Assembly: GCF_000585495.1 (NCBI RefSeq)
Contig: NZ_CP007264.1
Span: 62,001 to 126,000 of the forward strand
From: Thermococcus nautili
GTDB lineage: Archaea; Methanobacteriota_B; Thermococci; Thermococcales; Thermococcaceae
Length of the DNA: 64,000 nt
Direction of reading: 5' to 3'
Below the pieces are notes generated by a model. The model worked only from the letters and a program-made list of their open reading frames with translations. It was not told the DNA's origin and searched no databases. This document shows positions 17,362 through 27,222 of this stretch, piece by piece. The position numbers and the translations under genes are program-made. The first letter of the stretch is position 1; each line of letters opens with the position of its first letter.

Positions 17362-20300
17362 ATGAATAGAAAGGCGTTGAGTCTTTTAATCGTGGTAGTA
17401 ATGACGCTCGCGATAGTACCAGCAGCGTTCGCTCAGGCGTATGTGCCATTAAATACAACGCTGAGTGAACCAATGGTGCACGACACAAAGGAGGTTACTA
17501 CTGCGCTCTCAAAGTTCTATGACAACAATGACCGACCGTATATCCCAAAGTCAGTAATTTCTGCGTTTGTTCAAGCAAAAGCCATGGGATTTGATATGGT
17601 TCCTTTGATAGTTCACCTGAGGGAGGGCCACAACGTTTCTGAACTTGTTCAGGAGGGCTTTATGGTCTTTAATGTCTTCAAGCCTGTGAACCTTGTTTCG
17701 ATAGGAGTTAAAGTTGATGACCTCAAAAAGCTTGCAAAGAGCAAAGCTATAGACCGAGTTTGGGTTGACCAGATTTACCAGCTTACTGACCCCGAACCTC
17801 GCTTTCAGATTGGAGACCCAAACAAGCCTAATTACTTCATTGGAAATGTTACTCTCACTGCAGATGAAGCCCAGGGACTTGCAAACGTTAGTGTTGAGTC
17901 CACGTTTGCCAAACAGATGTGGGAAATGGGGTTTGATGGCAGGAACGTTACGGTTGCCGTTATAGACACTGGTGTTGACCCAGGACACCCTGACCTTCAG
18001 TGGACTACCGACGGAAAGCCCAAGATTGTGGACTACGTTGACTTAACTCCAACGTATATTCTCAGCAAGTACTTTGGGATTCCAGCTAAACCTGCCTCGG
18101 GATGGTTTAATACTTCGACTGAGGTTAGGGCAATAAACGGTACCGTTGTCTATATGAACAGGACTTTCAAGTTGCCTACCAACGCTGTTTCGAAGAGCGG
18201 AATATACCATATAGGCCATGTTGAGGAGTGGGGCGTTGAACTCGATGGTGATTTCGTGAACAATACTAACTACTGCCCATACACTAACGACGATCTTGAT
18301 CCTGTATGTTACGCGAATCACCACGACTCGTGGGCAGGTGCAATACTCCTCGTTGACAACGACACCCCTGGTGTATACAATCTTGTCTATGTTGACACCG
18401 ACGATGATGGTAGCTTTGCCGATGAGAAGCCTCTCACAGTCTACAGGACTCATCCCGGCCCAGACAATGTTGGTGCGTGGATATGGAGTGAAAAGTTTGG
18501 GATAAAGAAGAGCTTCGTTGTCTCCGATATGGACCCCAATGGAAACTGGGTTATACTGGGCTACGACATGGGTGACCACGGCACCCACGTTGCTGGAACA
18601 ATTGCCGCCAACGGCTGGATTAAGGGCATGGCTCCTGGAGCTCAGTTGATGGTTATTAAAGTCGGAGCAGACTATGGGGGATATATCCTTACTAGCTACC
18701 TTATAAACGCCTTCCTCTACGCTGCCCTAGGTCCCGATGGAAAGCCCAACACCGGAGACGAAGCCGACGCGGTTAGTATGAGCATTGGAGGCCTCCCGCT
18801 CTTCCAGCTTGGTGATGACAATGATGACTTGGTTCTTGACTGGGTTGCCGACCAGTTTGATATACCGTTCTCAATTTCGGCAGGAAACGAGGGTCCGGGA
18901 ATAAACTCGGTTGGTTCTCCAAGCACGGCTTTCAATGCAATATCCGTTGGAGCGGCTATGGAGAAACTCAGAATGGAGTGGCTCAATGAGCACATGATAA
19001 ACACCAGTGAATACCAGTACGTTTGCTCACTGTGCAACCTCAGTGAAGTTCCGCTGTTCCCGGTTGACGAACTCAATGACTACGCAGTTGTTACCACATT
19101 CAGCTCTCGCGGTCCTAATGAAGTTGGTCAGATGAAACCAACGCTCGTTGCCCCTGGTGCTGACATAATGTCTACAATGCCCCTTGAGATGCTCTATCCT
19201 CTCAGCAGAAACAAGGTCCCCTACCAGTACATGAGTGGTACCTCCATGGCTGCTCCTCACGTTGGTGGAGCATTGGCCCTGCTCATTGGGGCTTACAAGG
19301 AAACCTACGGTGTTAAGCCGACCCCAGACATGCTTGAAGATGCCCTCGTTCGCGGTGCGATACCCCTTAATCAGAGCATCGTTGACGCGGGACTTGGATT
19401 CCTTAACGTTACCGGTGCATGGGATGTCCTCAAGACTATGACGCACGTTGAGGAGTCTCCGCTTGTTTACTCCGGTTACTATGCAAGGGACAGTGAGAAA
19501 AGGGAGCAGTTCCAGGACGCTCTAAAGGGTATCTTGGGCATCGGTTACCCATTCCTCCCGTATCCAGTTGAGTGGTCAGTGAACTTGTCTGACCCGTTAA
19601 ACCCCGATGCACTCTATGACCTTGCAATGACTCCGAGATACAACTCCCCCTTTGGACTCATAACCGTCCACAATTCCGGAAACGAGTCAGTTAACCTTAC
19701 CATTTATGCCACCGGAGAACTTGCACCATACATGTACCTTAACGATAACTTCACCCAGCTTAGAAATGGAGTAGGTTACAGGATACTCAATGTTACTATT
19801 GCCCCTAAGGACACTGTGCCAGTGTTTTTCACGACCCCATATGCCTTTGGAGTCAATCTCACGCCAGGTGTCCACGAAGCCTTGATTATTGGGGATGACC
19901 CAAGCACTGCCATAATTGATATGAAGGCTCCTGTTACGATAGTGGTCCCCTATGAGTTTGCACCAGAGAACAACTATACGATAAAGCAGACCCTTAACAT
20001 AAAGGCCAACGAGGAAGGCAACTACAACCTCAACAGACTGCTCTTTAAGGTTCCCGCCGATGCTCAGCTCGTGGATATCAGCGTCTACCAGGAGACTGGC
20101 GCTGATGTAGTTAGCGTTGTCACAGATCCTGATGGAATGCAAATTATGGGGATTGGAACCGTCGGCCCCGAAATGCCAAATTCATCGGCTTGTAAAGTAT
20201 ATCGTGACATGGGTGGCCCGAGGGACCGGAGAGCGATTACTGACCCGGAGGGAGGAATCTGGGAGATATTTGCATCCAACAACTACTTCAATGCATGGGC

Positions 20301-21849
20301 ATGGGATGTTTACGCACCACCACTGAAAGCCAAGATTGACTACAACGTATCAATCTACGGCGTAAAGCCCGCTGACTACATACCAGAGGTTCCCTACGAC
20401 TCTGGCATGGTCATCTTCAACTACACTGTTCAGAATCTCTACGCTCCAATAGACGCCTTTGTGGCAGTATCAGGTGTCGGTCCCTACAACGCGAGCATTG
20501 AAACTGTCGGCCAGGACGAGTGGTATGTAGAGCAGTTCACTGTGCCAAAGAACACTTCGCTCGTTCACTTCTCTATAAGCAACCCCGGAGACCCCGAGGC
20601 AGACCTTGACCTATACGTCATTGGACCCGATGGAACTACCTACGACCAGCAAGTTGGTCCGACCTCTGACGAGACCTTTGAGCTTGAGAACCCGCAGCCT
20701 GGGATTTACACAATACTTGTTTACGGTTACGATGTTCCCAGTAACGAGACTACGTTCCTCCTCACGAAGTACGCACTCAGAGATGGCTACCTCTATGCAT
20801 ACCAAGAGAACATGAGCCTCGGTGCCGGTGAGACTGCCAATGTCACCCTTGCACTCAATGCCACTGCGGATGTCTATCCAGGTCTCAATGTGGGTGAACT
20901 CTACCTCCTGCTCAAGGATCCGTACATCAATGATGGTGTTAAGGAAGTCGTCAGCACAAAGGTCTTCGTTAAGGTCGGGGGCTCATCATTTGCAGTAGGT
21001 CTTGAGAAGAACGAACTTAAACTTGGTGAGGAGAGCCCAGTCATAATTGTCAAGGATGCCCTTACCGGAGTTCCGGTGCCCGGTGCTGAGGTGTACATAA
21101 ATGGAGAGTACTACGGACTTACCGATGAAAATGGAAAACTCCAGCTTGACATTGAGCCAGAGATGCTCAAGCTTGGTGAGCACACACTGAACGTCACGAT
21201 AGCCAGAAGCGGTTATGCCACTTACAAAGGCACCCTTAAGTACACTGTCATTGACCCGCTTGCTTCACCATTGCTCTCACCAAAGGAGGCAGAGCCAATA
21301 GTCGTTGGTAACGCCGAAGTTACAGAGGTTACCGTGAGTGGCTCGGATGTTAAAGTTACTGTCAACGGACCAAGTGGCGAGACTGCCTACGTTATTGTCC
21401 CACTTCCAAGTGACACCATCGATGTCCAGGTTTACGGAGACCATGTCGTAGACTGGTACGTCGAGAAGGGCGAGAATGGAGTCTACCTTGTCGTTGAGGT
21501 CAAGTTTGCATCTCCAGTAACTTTCGAGGTTAGATACAGAACACTTAGAATGACATTCAGAGGGCTTACGTACCTCTACTACCACAACTTCGGAAAGTAC
21601 AACTCAACCTTCGCAGAGCTTTACCAGAAAGCCGTTGATGCAAATGTTGACCAGTCAATCCTTCAGCAAGCTATGGAGCACTATCACAAGGCTATGGAAG
21701 AGTACAACAAGGCCCTTGAAATCGCTCCTGGGCCAATCGTCAGGAGCCTCGGCGACTTCAGGCTCTTCATCCACCTCAGGAAAGCATACGCGGAAATCAG
21801 AAAAGCCGTCATGATACTCCAGGAAGCCCTGGAAGCCCAGGGTAGCTAA
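17362..21849 (+). CDS. Pyrolysin-like secreted serine protease (subtilase S8)
   Basis: A 1495-residue secreted endopeptidase. Residues 1-25 are a signal peptide ending near AFAQA, followed by a propeptide to about residue 180. Catalytic residues are Asp202 (VIDTG), His406 (DHGTHVAG) and Ser628 (GTSMAAPH), with oxyanion Asn509 (SAGNEG). A roughly 200-residue insert separates Asp and His, as in pyrolysin/stetterlysin. A pre-peptidase C-terminal-type domain lies near 1060-1130 (DPEADLDLYVIGPDG). A carboxypeptidase-regulatory-like fold follows near 1215-1290, then a C-terminal helical segment. There is no membrane anchor. Many N-x-T/S sequons are present. Confidence 0.93.
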   Translation: MNRKALSLLIVVVMTLAIVPAAFAQAYVPLNTTLSEPMVHDTKEVTTALSKFYDNNDRPYIPKSVISAFVQAKAMGFDMVPLIVHLREGHNVSELVQEGFMVFNVFKPVNLVSIGVKVDDLKKLAKSKAIDRVWVDQIYQLTDPEPRFQIGDPNKPNYFIGNVTLTADEAQGLANVSVESTFAKQMWEMGFDGRNVTVAVIDTGVDPGHPDLQWTTDGKPKIVDYVDLTPTYILSKYFGIPAKPASGWFNTSTEVRAINGTVVYMNRTFKLPTNAVSKSGIYHIGHVEEWGVELDGDFVNNTNYCPYTNDDLDPVCYANHHDSWAGAILLVDNDTPGVYNLVYVDTDDDGSFADEKPLTVYRTHPGPDNVGAWIWSEKFGIKKSFVVSDMDPNGNWVILGYDMGDHGTHVAGTIAANGWIKGMAPGAQLMVIKVGADYGGYILTSYLINAFLYAALGPDGKPNTGDEADAVSMSIGGLPLFQLGDDNDDLVLDWVADQFDIPFSISAGNEGPGINSVGSPSTAFNAISVGAAMEKLRMEWLNEHMINTSEYQYVCSLCNLSEVPLFPVDELNDYAVVTTFSSRGPNEVGQMKPTLVAPGADIMSTMPLEMLYPLSRNKVPYQYMSGTSMAAPHVGGALALLIGAYKETYGVKPTPDMLEDALVRGAIPLNQSIVDAGLGFLNVTGAWDVLKTMTHVEESPLVYSGYYARDSEKREQFQDALKGILGIGYPFLPYPVEWSVNLSDPLNPDALYDLAMTPRYNSPFGLITVHNSGNESVNLTIYATGELAPYMYLNDNFTQLRNGVGYRILNVTIAPKDTVPVFFTTPYAFGVNLTPGVHEALIIGDDPSTAIIDMKAPVTIVVPYEFAPENNYTIKQTLNIKANEEGNYNLNRLLFKVPADAQLVDISVYQETGADVVSVVTDPDGMQIMGIGTVGPEMPNSSACKVYRDMGGPRDRRAITDPEGGIWEIFASNNYFNAWAWDVYAPPLKAKIDYNVSIYGVKPADYIPEVPYDSGMVIFNYTVQNLYAPIDAFVAVSGVGPYNASIETVGQDEWYVEQFTVPKNTSLVHFSISNPGDPEADLDLYVIGPDGTTYDQQVGPTSDETFELENPQPGIYTILVYGYDVPSNETTFLLTKYALRDGYLYAYQENMSLGAGETANVTLALNATADVYPGLNVGELYLLLKDPYINDGVKEVVSTKVFVKVGGSSFAVGLEKNELKLGEESPVIIVKDALTGVPVPGAEVYINGEYYGLTDENGKLQLDIEPEMLKLGEHTLNVTIARSGYATYKGTLKYTVIDPLASPLLSPKEAEPIVVGNAEVTEVTVSGSDVKVTVNGPSGETAYVIVPLPSDTIDVQVYGDHVVDWYVEKGENGVYLVVEVKFASPVTFEVRYRTLRMTFRGLTYLYYHNFGKYNSTFAELYQKAVDANVDQSILQQAMEHYHKAMEEYNKALEIAPGPIVRSLGDFRLFIHLRKAYAEIRKAVMILQEALEAQGS

Positions 21850-21881
21850 ACCCTTTTAACCTCTTTTCTCCCTTTTCTCCC
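21850..21881 (+). terminator. Pyrimidine-rich tract, possible terminator
   Basis: After the protease stop codon the top strand is almost pure T and C with runs CCCTTTT, CTCTTTT and CCCTTTT. Archaeal transcription often ends in such T-rich stretches without a hairpin. The same segment may hold promoter elements for the next gene. Confidence 0.35.
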
Positions 21882-21890
21882 GGTGGTGAA

Positions 21891-22191
21891 ATGATATACG
21901 TCAAGGTTTACCGCGTTCAGGGAGAGGTTCTCCTCGCGGCGTGCGACGAGGAACTAATTGGAAAGACCTTCCGCGAGGGTGAGCTCAAGCTCGAGGTCAA
22001 GGAGCGCTTTTACAAGGGCGAACTCGTTGAGGAGGAGAGGCTCAAGGAGCTCCTTGACGAGGCAACGATAGCTAACTTAACCGGGGAGCGCTGTGTCGCC
22101 AAGGCAATCGAGCTCGGCTACGTCGACCCGGAGAGGGTTCTCAGGATTCAGGGCGTCCCCCCACGCGCAGATGGCGAAGCTCCTCTTCTGA
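21891..22191 (+). CDS. DUF424 protein, with an apparent +1 frameshift near the end
   Basis: MIYVKVYRVQGEVLLAACDE begins a DUF424 (COG2412) protein of unknown function. The frame as given runs on to 22406, deep inside the next gene, with an unnatural tail (PPRADGEAPLLRL). There is a run of six C at 22157-22162; removing one C gives ...GVPHAQMAKLLF and a TGA at 22189-22191, 99 residues in all, the usual family length, just before the next gene. I therefore annotate the end at 22191. This is either a sequencing error in the homopolymer or a real frameshift. Confidence 0.7.
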
Positions 22192-22233
22192 GACTTTTTA
22201 AACCCTCAACCCAACTTGAAACGGGTGAGAGGG

Positions 22234-23391
22234 ATGAGGTTCTGCTACCGCTGTGGGATAAGCGAGGAGGAAGGCGGTCCGCTCATCGAGGGCCTCTGTC
22301 AGGTCTGCTATCGCAAGGAGAATCCGGTCCTGCTCATAGGGGAAGAGGTAAACACCGAGCTCTGCCAGAACTGCGGGAGCTACAAGAAGAGGGGGGTGTG
22401 GGTTGACCCAAAGAGCTACGAGCTTGAGGAGCTCATCTTTGAGGTCGCCGAGAACGCTCTTCTCGAGGAGCTCGAGGATTCCTTCAGCGAGAAAATCAGG
22501 GAGTACGAGGTTGTTTCACCAGAGGAGCTGGAGGAGATTGAGGATTTGCCCGTCGGCATGGCAGTGGTTTCCTTCGAGCCCCTGGATTTCCACATCGAGC
22601 ACTTTCCGGCGATAATCGTCTACGAGGTTCGCGTTAAGGCCAGGACCCACGAACTCCAGCGTGAGTTACACGATGAGCGGAAGCGCGTTACCGTCTACGT
22701 CCGCCAGACAGTCTGCCCCCGCTGTCAGAAGTTCCTCGGCGGTTACTTCGAGGCGATTCTGCAGGTCCGCGCCGAGGGGAGACCTCTGAGCGAGGAGGAA
22801 CGGAAGGCCATAGGGAAGCTCGTCGAGGAGAAGGTTGATGAGATAATGCGGAAGGACAGGATGGGCTTCATCCAGGATACCATAGAGAAGGAAGAGGGTC
22901 TCGACTTCTACATGGGCTCCACCAGTTCGGCGAGGAAGATAGCTCAGGCAATCCGCGAGCGCTTTGGTGGGACGATAAGCGAGGCCTATGAACTGGTGGG
23001 ACTCGACAGGCAGACGAGCAGGGAAGTTTACAGGACGAGCGTGAGCGTGAGGATTCCGAAGTTCAGGAAGGGGGACATCGTGGCCGACAGGAGGGGCAAC
23101 GTCTACGAGGTCGAGCGCGTTGACGGCAAGGGCTTAACGCTCAAAAACCTCGAGAACTGGGAGAGCGAGCACCTTGACTGGAAGACTGCCAAGAGGGAGA
23201 AAGTTGACACCGTCGAGCACGAGGAGAGCGAGGCGATGGTGACGAGCGTTACTCCCGGTGAGGTTCAGCTGATGGACATGGAGAGCTACGAAACTTATGA
23301 GCTCAACAGGCCGCCCTTCGAGGTTCGGGAGGGGGAGGTTTACAGGATGGTCCACGTTGGAAGGAGGAAGTACTTCAGGGGCAAGAAGTGA
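22234..23391 (+). CDS. NMD3-family zinc protein
   Basis: A 385-residue protein related to the N-terminal part of eukaryotic NMD3, the 60S ribosome export adaptor. Four CxxC pairs start the protein (CYRC, CQVC, CQNC and later CPRC), giving two zinc sites. The body contains an eIF5A-like/OB region (FRKGDIVADRRGNVYEVERVDG). It probably works in ribosome assembly or recycling, since archaea have no nucleus. ATG 22234 is preceded by GGTGAG; TTG 22216 is an upstream alternative. Confidence 0.85.
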   Translation: MRFCYRCGISEEEGGPLIEGLCQVCYRKENPVLLIGEEVNTELCQNCGSYKKRGVWVDPKSYELEELIFEVAENALLEELEDSFSEKIREYEVVSPEELEEIEDLPVGMAVVSFEPLDFHIEHFPAIIVYEVRVKARTHELQRELHDERKRVTVYVRQTVCPRCQKFLGGYFEAILQVRAEGRPLSEEERKAIGKLVEEKVDEIMRKDRMGFIQDTIEKEEGLDFYMGSTSSARKIAQAIRERFGGTISEAYELVGLDRQTSREVYRTSVSVRIPKFRKGDIVADRRGNVYEVERVDGKGLTLKNLENWESEHLDWKTAKREKVDTVEHEESEAMVTSVTPGEVQLMDMESYETYELNRPPFEVREGEVYRMVHVGRRKYFRGKK

Positions 23392-23405
23392 TTTTCTCCA
23401 CCAAC

Positions 23406-23428
23406 CTTTTTAACCGAAGGTTTTGAAC
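23406..23428 (+). promoter_or_regulatory. SurR site in the CoA-disulfide/sulfur reductase promoter
   Basis: The core 23412-23428 is AACcgaagGTTttgAAC, an exact match to the reverse complement of the published SurR motif GTTn3AACn5GTT. The outer half at 23406-23414 (CTTtttAAC) adds all but one base of a full four-half-site palindrome. It overlaps and follows the TATA-like CTTTTTAA (23406-23413), where binding should block transcription, matching SurR-mediated repression of sulfur-reduction genes when sulfur is absent. Confidence 0.7.
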
Positions 23429-23445
23429 CCTTCTCGGTGATGTGG

Positions 23446-24768
23446 ATGAAGAGGGTCGTTATCATCGGTGGCGGAGCGGCCGGAATGAGCACCGCCTCGC
23501 GCGTCAAGAGGCTCAAGCCCGAGTGGGACGTCAAGGTCTTTGAAGCGACTGAGTGGGTCAGCCACGCCCCCTGTGGGATTCCGTACGTTGTCGAGGGAAT
23601 CTCGCCGACTGAAAAGCTCATGCATTATCCGCCCGAGGTCTTCATCAAGAAGCGTGGCATAGACCTCCACCTCAAGGCAGAGGTCATCGAGGTCGGCCAG
23701 GGCTACGTCAGGGTCAGGGAAGAGGACGGTGAGCACACCTACGAGTGGGACTATTTGGTTTTCGCCAACGGCGCCTCGCCCAGGGTTCCCGCCGTTGAGG
23801 GGATAGACCTCCCGGGCGTCTTCAAGGCCGACCTCCCGCCCGATGCCGTCGCCATCAGGGAGTACATGGAGAAGAACCGCGTGGAGGACGTTGTAATCAT
23901 TGGAGGTGGCTACATAGGCGTTGAGATGGCCGAGGCCTTCTCAGCCCAGGGCAAGAACGTCACCCTCATCGAGCGCGGGGAGAGGGTTATGAAGAAGGCC
24001 TTCGACAAGGAAATCACCGACGTCCTTGAGGAGGAGATGAGGAAGCGGATAAACCTCCGCACAGAGGAAATCCTCATGCGCATTGAAGGTAAGGAGAAAG
24101 TTGAGAAGGTAATCACCGACGCCGGCGAGTACAAGGCCGACATCGTGATTCTCGCAACTGGAATAAAACCCAACGTCGAGCTGGCCAAGGAGATAGGCGT
24201 CAGGATAGGAGAGACGGGGGCGATATGGACAAACGAGAGGATGCAGACGAGCGTTGAGAACGTCTATGCAGCGGGAGACGTCGCCGAGACGAAGCACCTC
24301 ATAACCGGAAGGCGCGTCTGGATTCCGCTCGCTCCGGCAGGAAACAAGATGGGCTACGTCGCGGGAAGCAACATCGCCGGTAAAGAGCTCCACTTCCCCG
24401 GCGTGCTGGGAACGAGCGTCACCAAGTTCTTCGATGTTGAAATAGGCAAGACCGGCCTGACCGAGGCTGAGGCGATAAAAGAAGGCTACGACGTCAGGAC
24501 GGCCTTCATAAAGGCGAGCACGAGGCCCCACTACTATCCGGGGGCGAGGCCGATATGGCTGAAGGGCGTTGTTGACAACGAGACCAACAGGCTCCTCGGC
24601 GTTCAGGCTGTAGGTGCTGAAATCCTCCCGAGGATTGACACGGCAGCGGCGATGCTTACGGCGGGCTTCACGACGAAGGACGCCTTCTTCACGGATTTGG
24701 CCTACGCACCGCCCTTCGCGCCGGTCTGGGACCCGCTGATAGTCCTTGCAAGGGTTCTCAAGTTCTGA
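23446..24768 (+). CDS. cdr: CoA-disulfide reductase / NAD(P)H sulfur oxidoreductase
   Basis: A 440-residue flavoprotein of the pyridine nucleotide-disulfide reductase family. The FAD motif [12 protein letters not shown] is at residues 4-15, the single redox Cys43 is in SHAPCGIPY, the NAD(P) motif [15 protein letters not shown] lies near residue 150, and the FAD motif YAAGDVAE near 275. The Pyrococcus relative (NSR) reduces elemental sulfur with CoA and NADPH. ATG 23446 follows GGTGATG at the usual spacing. The promoter carries a SurR-type site in a repressing position. It converges on the next gene with only two bases between stops. Confidence 0.92.
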   Translation: MKRVVIIGGGAAGMSTASRVKRLKPEWDVKVFEATEWVSHAPCGIPYVVEGISPTEKLMHYPPEVFIKKRGIDLHLKAEVIEVGQGYVRVREEDGEHTYEWDYLVFANGASPRVPAVEGIDLPGVFKADLPPDAVAIREYMEKNRVEDVVIIGGGYIGVEMAEAFSAQGKNVTLIERGERVMKKAFDKEITDVLEEEMRKRINLRTEEILMRIEGKEKVEKVITDAGEYKADIVILATGIKPNVELAKEIGVRIGETGAIWTNERMQTSVENVYAAGDVAETKHLITGRRVWIPLAPAGNKMGYVAGSNIAGKELHFPGVLGTSVTKFFDVEIGKTGLTEAEAIKEGYDVRTAFIKASTRPHYYPGARPIWLKGVVDNETNRLLGVQAVGAEILPRIDTAAAMLTAGFTTKDAFFTDLAYAPPFAPVWDPLIVLARVLKF

Positions 24769-24770
24769 CC

Positions 24771-26015
24771 TTAGCTCATTCTTTTTATCACCGCGAGGCT
24801 ACCGCCGACGAGCAGGACTGCCAGTCCAAGCGTCGGCCCGAAACCCACCGCAGAGACCAGGGAACCGCCGAGGGCGCTTCCTGCAACGTAGCCCGCGGAG
24901 CTCAGGACGTTGTAGGTTCCCATCGCGCTTCCCTTCTCGCGCTCTCCGGCTTTTTCTCCCACTATTCCCGTTGACGAGAGGCTTATGAAGGCCCACGAGT
25001 AGCCGGTGAGGACGTAGGAGGCCATGACGAGGGGCAACGCCCCGCCAGCCCATACCGCGAGCAGGGCAACGGAGAACGCCCCCATTCTGATGAGCAGGCC
25101 CTTCGTAAGCGTTGCCCTCTTGTCCCTCATGCCCTGACCGACCCGGGTGTAGTTGAGGGCCGAGATGACCGAGTTGACGATGAGGGCCAGGTAGACGACC
25201 TCGGTTCCGTAGCCGGAGTCCCTTATCAGCACGGGCATCTGGGGGAAGTAGAGACCGATGGCGACCCAGAGGAGGACGAGAGAGATATAGAGTTCCCGCA
25301 GGCTTGCGGGGAGGCTCAGGTTGGTGTGCAGGACGAAGCTCGGGAAGTAGCGGGTCTTCTCGACGACGTAGTTCCCGAAGGCCCTTATTGCCCTCCTGTT
25401 GATATAAACTGGCGCCTCCCTTATGGTTCTGTGGGCCAGAGGGAGCGCGGGAAGGCCGAGGAGCGCGAAGGTGGCGAAGAGCTCTGGTACGCTCAGGTAG
25501 CGTGAAAGGCCGAAGCCGATTAGCAGGCCGAACGCCCAGTCCCACCCGCTTATCTCGTTGAACTTGCCTATCCCGTAGTCCCAGCGGTGCTTCCTAACGC
25601 TCCTCAGGACGAGTGCTATTGGAACGGGGAGCGTTGAGGCGAGGAAGAAGGAGTAGAGCGTGTTGACGGCAATCAGCTGGAGCGGTGTCCTTGAGAGCGC
25701 CATCAGGGGCAGGAACAGGGGGACGCTCGCGAAGCCGAGCAGTATGAAGGGCTTTCTCCTCAGGGTTCTGTCGCTCAGCCTGCCCCAGAACAGTGCACCG
25801 AGCATCGAAGCCAGACTCGCCAGCGCGAAGGCTATTCCAACGGTTGATGCACTTCCGCCGAGTTCGAGGATGTACAGGCTGACCAGTGCGGAACTTCCAC
25901 CCGTGGCTATCTTGAAGGGCACGAAAGAGTAAAACCACCTCGGCACGTCCGGAATCCTGCTGTACCTGCCCGACACCGATGCGTTTCTGACCGCAACCGC
26001 TACCCTCTGGCTCAT
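24771..26015 (-). CDS. MFS transporter
   Basis: A 414-residue major facilitator with about twelve helices. It has the loop 2-3 signature GRLSDRTLRRKPFI (residues about 78-91) and a longer cytoplasmic loop between helices 6 and 7 (RTIREAPVYINRRAIRAFGNYVVEK). The second half includes LSSTGIVGEKAGEREKGSAMG. The transported compound is unknown. The start is ATG 26015 with GGTGG upstream. It converges with the CoA-disulfide reductase gene. Confidence 0.85.
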   Translation of the reverse strand: MSQRVAVAVRNASVSGRYSRIPDVPRWFYSFVPFKIATGGSSALVSLYILELGGSASTVGIAFALASLASMLGALFWGRLSDRTLRRKPFILLGFASVPLFLPLMALSRTPLQLIAVNTLYSFFLASTLPVPIALVLRSVRKHRWDYGIGKFNEISGWDWAFGLLIGFGLSRYLSVPELFATFALLGLPALPLAHRTIREAPVYINRRAIRAFGNYVVEKTRYFPSFVLHTNLSLPASLRELYISLVLLWVAIGLYFPQMPVLIRDSGYGTEVVYLALIVNSVISALNYTRVGQGMRDKRATLTKGLLIRMGAFSVALLAVWAGGALPLVMASYVLTGYSWAFISLSSTGIVGEKAGEREKGSAMGTYNVLSSAGYVAGSALGGSLVSAVGFGPTLGLAVLLVGGSLAVIKRMS

Positions 26016-26111
26016 CGAACCACCTTGAGGGTGCGCCGGGGGCGTTTTGATTTAAAAAGGTTCCTGACGCAACAGTGCCTGTGCTGTCTGAATGTGTGCA
26101 TTGGGGCAGAA

Positions 26112-26122
26112 AGGTTTAAAAA
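26112..26122 (+). promoter_or_regulatory. TATA box of a leaderless gene
   Basis: AGGTTTAAAAA lies about 29 bases before ATG 26146, which has no ribosome-binding site; transcription would begin at or a few bases before the start codon. Confidence 0.55.
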
Positions 26123-26145
26123 ATGTTACATATGCAATGCCTATC

Positions 26146-26937
26146 ATGGAGAGGAAACTTGTAATCTCGTTCATACTTTGCCTTCTCTTCACGGCACTCC
26201 CGTTTGCGGTGAACTATGCCAACGAGAGAATCGGCACGGGCTCCACACCGCTTCCGTCACCTCCCTCCGGGCCAGTCAACGGCGTTTACTACATCGGTTC
26301 CCTTACCTCCCACCAGGGAGACGACATACTCTGCGTTATCCCCGCGGAGGCATACGTCGAGAAACCCGGAACGCTCGTAACGCTCAACGTCACGGTCAGG
26401 TTCAAGCACGCCCAGCCGTGCCCCTATTCGGACTGGAAGATAACGACCGAGAACCCTGTTAACGTCGAGGTCGTGAACGAGACCAAGACCGAGCTGAAGG
26501 ACGCCTACACTGCCTTCAAGCAGTACACTGTGAAAGTCCTCGGCAACGGGAGCATAGACGTGGTCTTCCACTACGGCACCGGCTGTCCCTACGGAACTGA
26601 GGAGAGGGTCACGGTGGAGTTCTACATAGGGGCCCCCAACGGCACCGAGCTCAACCAGAGCGCCCCCTCGCTGGAGGAGGTTCTGAACACGACTTCCGTG
26701 AACGTTACCGGCGTGATAAAGGCCGTTGATACCGCCCTTAGGGCCGTCGTCGTGGAGAACTACACGATTGAGATTAGGGGCCGCTGGACAGGACCGGACA
26801 ACGAGAGCCTCACCTGGCGTGACATGCTCGCACTACTGAAGCCCGGCGAGAGGGTGACGATACTCGCCAGCGAGGAGGACGGGTCGCTCAAGGCCGACGT
26901 TATAGTCATAGACGGAAAAACCTACAGGAAGGGGTGA
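26146..26937 (+). CDS. Secreted protein of unknown function
   Basis: A 263-residue protein with a signal peptide (MERKLVISFILCLLFTALPFAVNYA). The mature part is predicted beta-rich, with a Cys pair region (DDILCVIP, HAQPCPYSDW, GTGCPYGTEE) and many N-x-T sequons. Near the end is an OB-like stretch (NVTGVIKAVDTALRAVVVENYTIEIRG). Upstream in-frame starts exist, but a TATA box 29 bases before ATG 26146 supports this start. It is followed after three bases by the small membrane protein at 26941 and may work with it. Confidence 0.6.
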   Translation: MERKLVISFILCLLFTALPFAVNYANERIGTGSTPLPSPPSGPVNGVYYIGSLTSHQGDDILCVIPAEAYVEKPGTLVTLNVTVRFKHAQPCPYSDWKITTENPVNVEVVNETKTELKDAYTAFKQYTVKVLGNGSIDVVFHYGTGCPYGTEERVTVEFYIGAPNGTELNQSAPSLEEVLNTTSVNVTGVIKAVDTALRAVVVENYTIEIRGRWTGPDNESLTWRDMLALLKPGERVTILASEEDGSLKADVIVIDGKTYRKG

Positions 26938-26940
26938 GCC

Positions 26941-27183
26941 ATGAAGTGCAACCTTAGAATGTGCGTCTCGCTGTTGCTCTTCGCCCTCTGGCTAATCACG
27001 GGAATAACGGGCACGATACTCCTCATCGGCCCGCTGACAGCGAAACTCGGCCACCCGTTGCCGGTCTCGACCGCCGACACACTGCACATTTACCTTGGCT
27101 TCGCCTTCTTCGGCCTCTCGATAGTCCACATAGCCCTCAACTGGAGCGCCCTGAAGGCCTACTTCAGGAACCTCACCCGCTAA
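26941..27183 (+). CDS. Small two-helix membrane protein, DUF4405-like
   Basis: An 80-residue protein with two or three helices (ISLLLFALWLITG-type segment and IYLGFAFFGLSIVHIALNW). The pattern TLHIYLGFAFFGLSIVHIALNW with two spaced histidines resembles DUF4405/cytochrome-b561-like small proteins, where such histidines may bind haem; this is inference. GGGGTGAG precedes the ATG. It is in an operon with the secreted protein at 26146. Confidence 0.6.
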   Translation: MKCNLRMCVSLLLFALWLITGITGTILLIGPLTAKLGHPLPVSTADTLHIYLGFAFFGLSIVHIALNWSALKAYFRNLTR

Positions 27184-27222
27184 GCTTATACGCTCTTAGG
27201 TCAACCTAATTCCGGTGGTGCT

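Noticed and set aside
22192-22406. Continuation of the DUF424 frame into the NMD3 gene
   Set aside because: The extension is a shifted-frame shadow of NMD3; a one-base frameshift explains it better.
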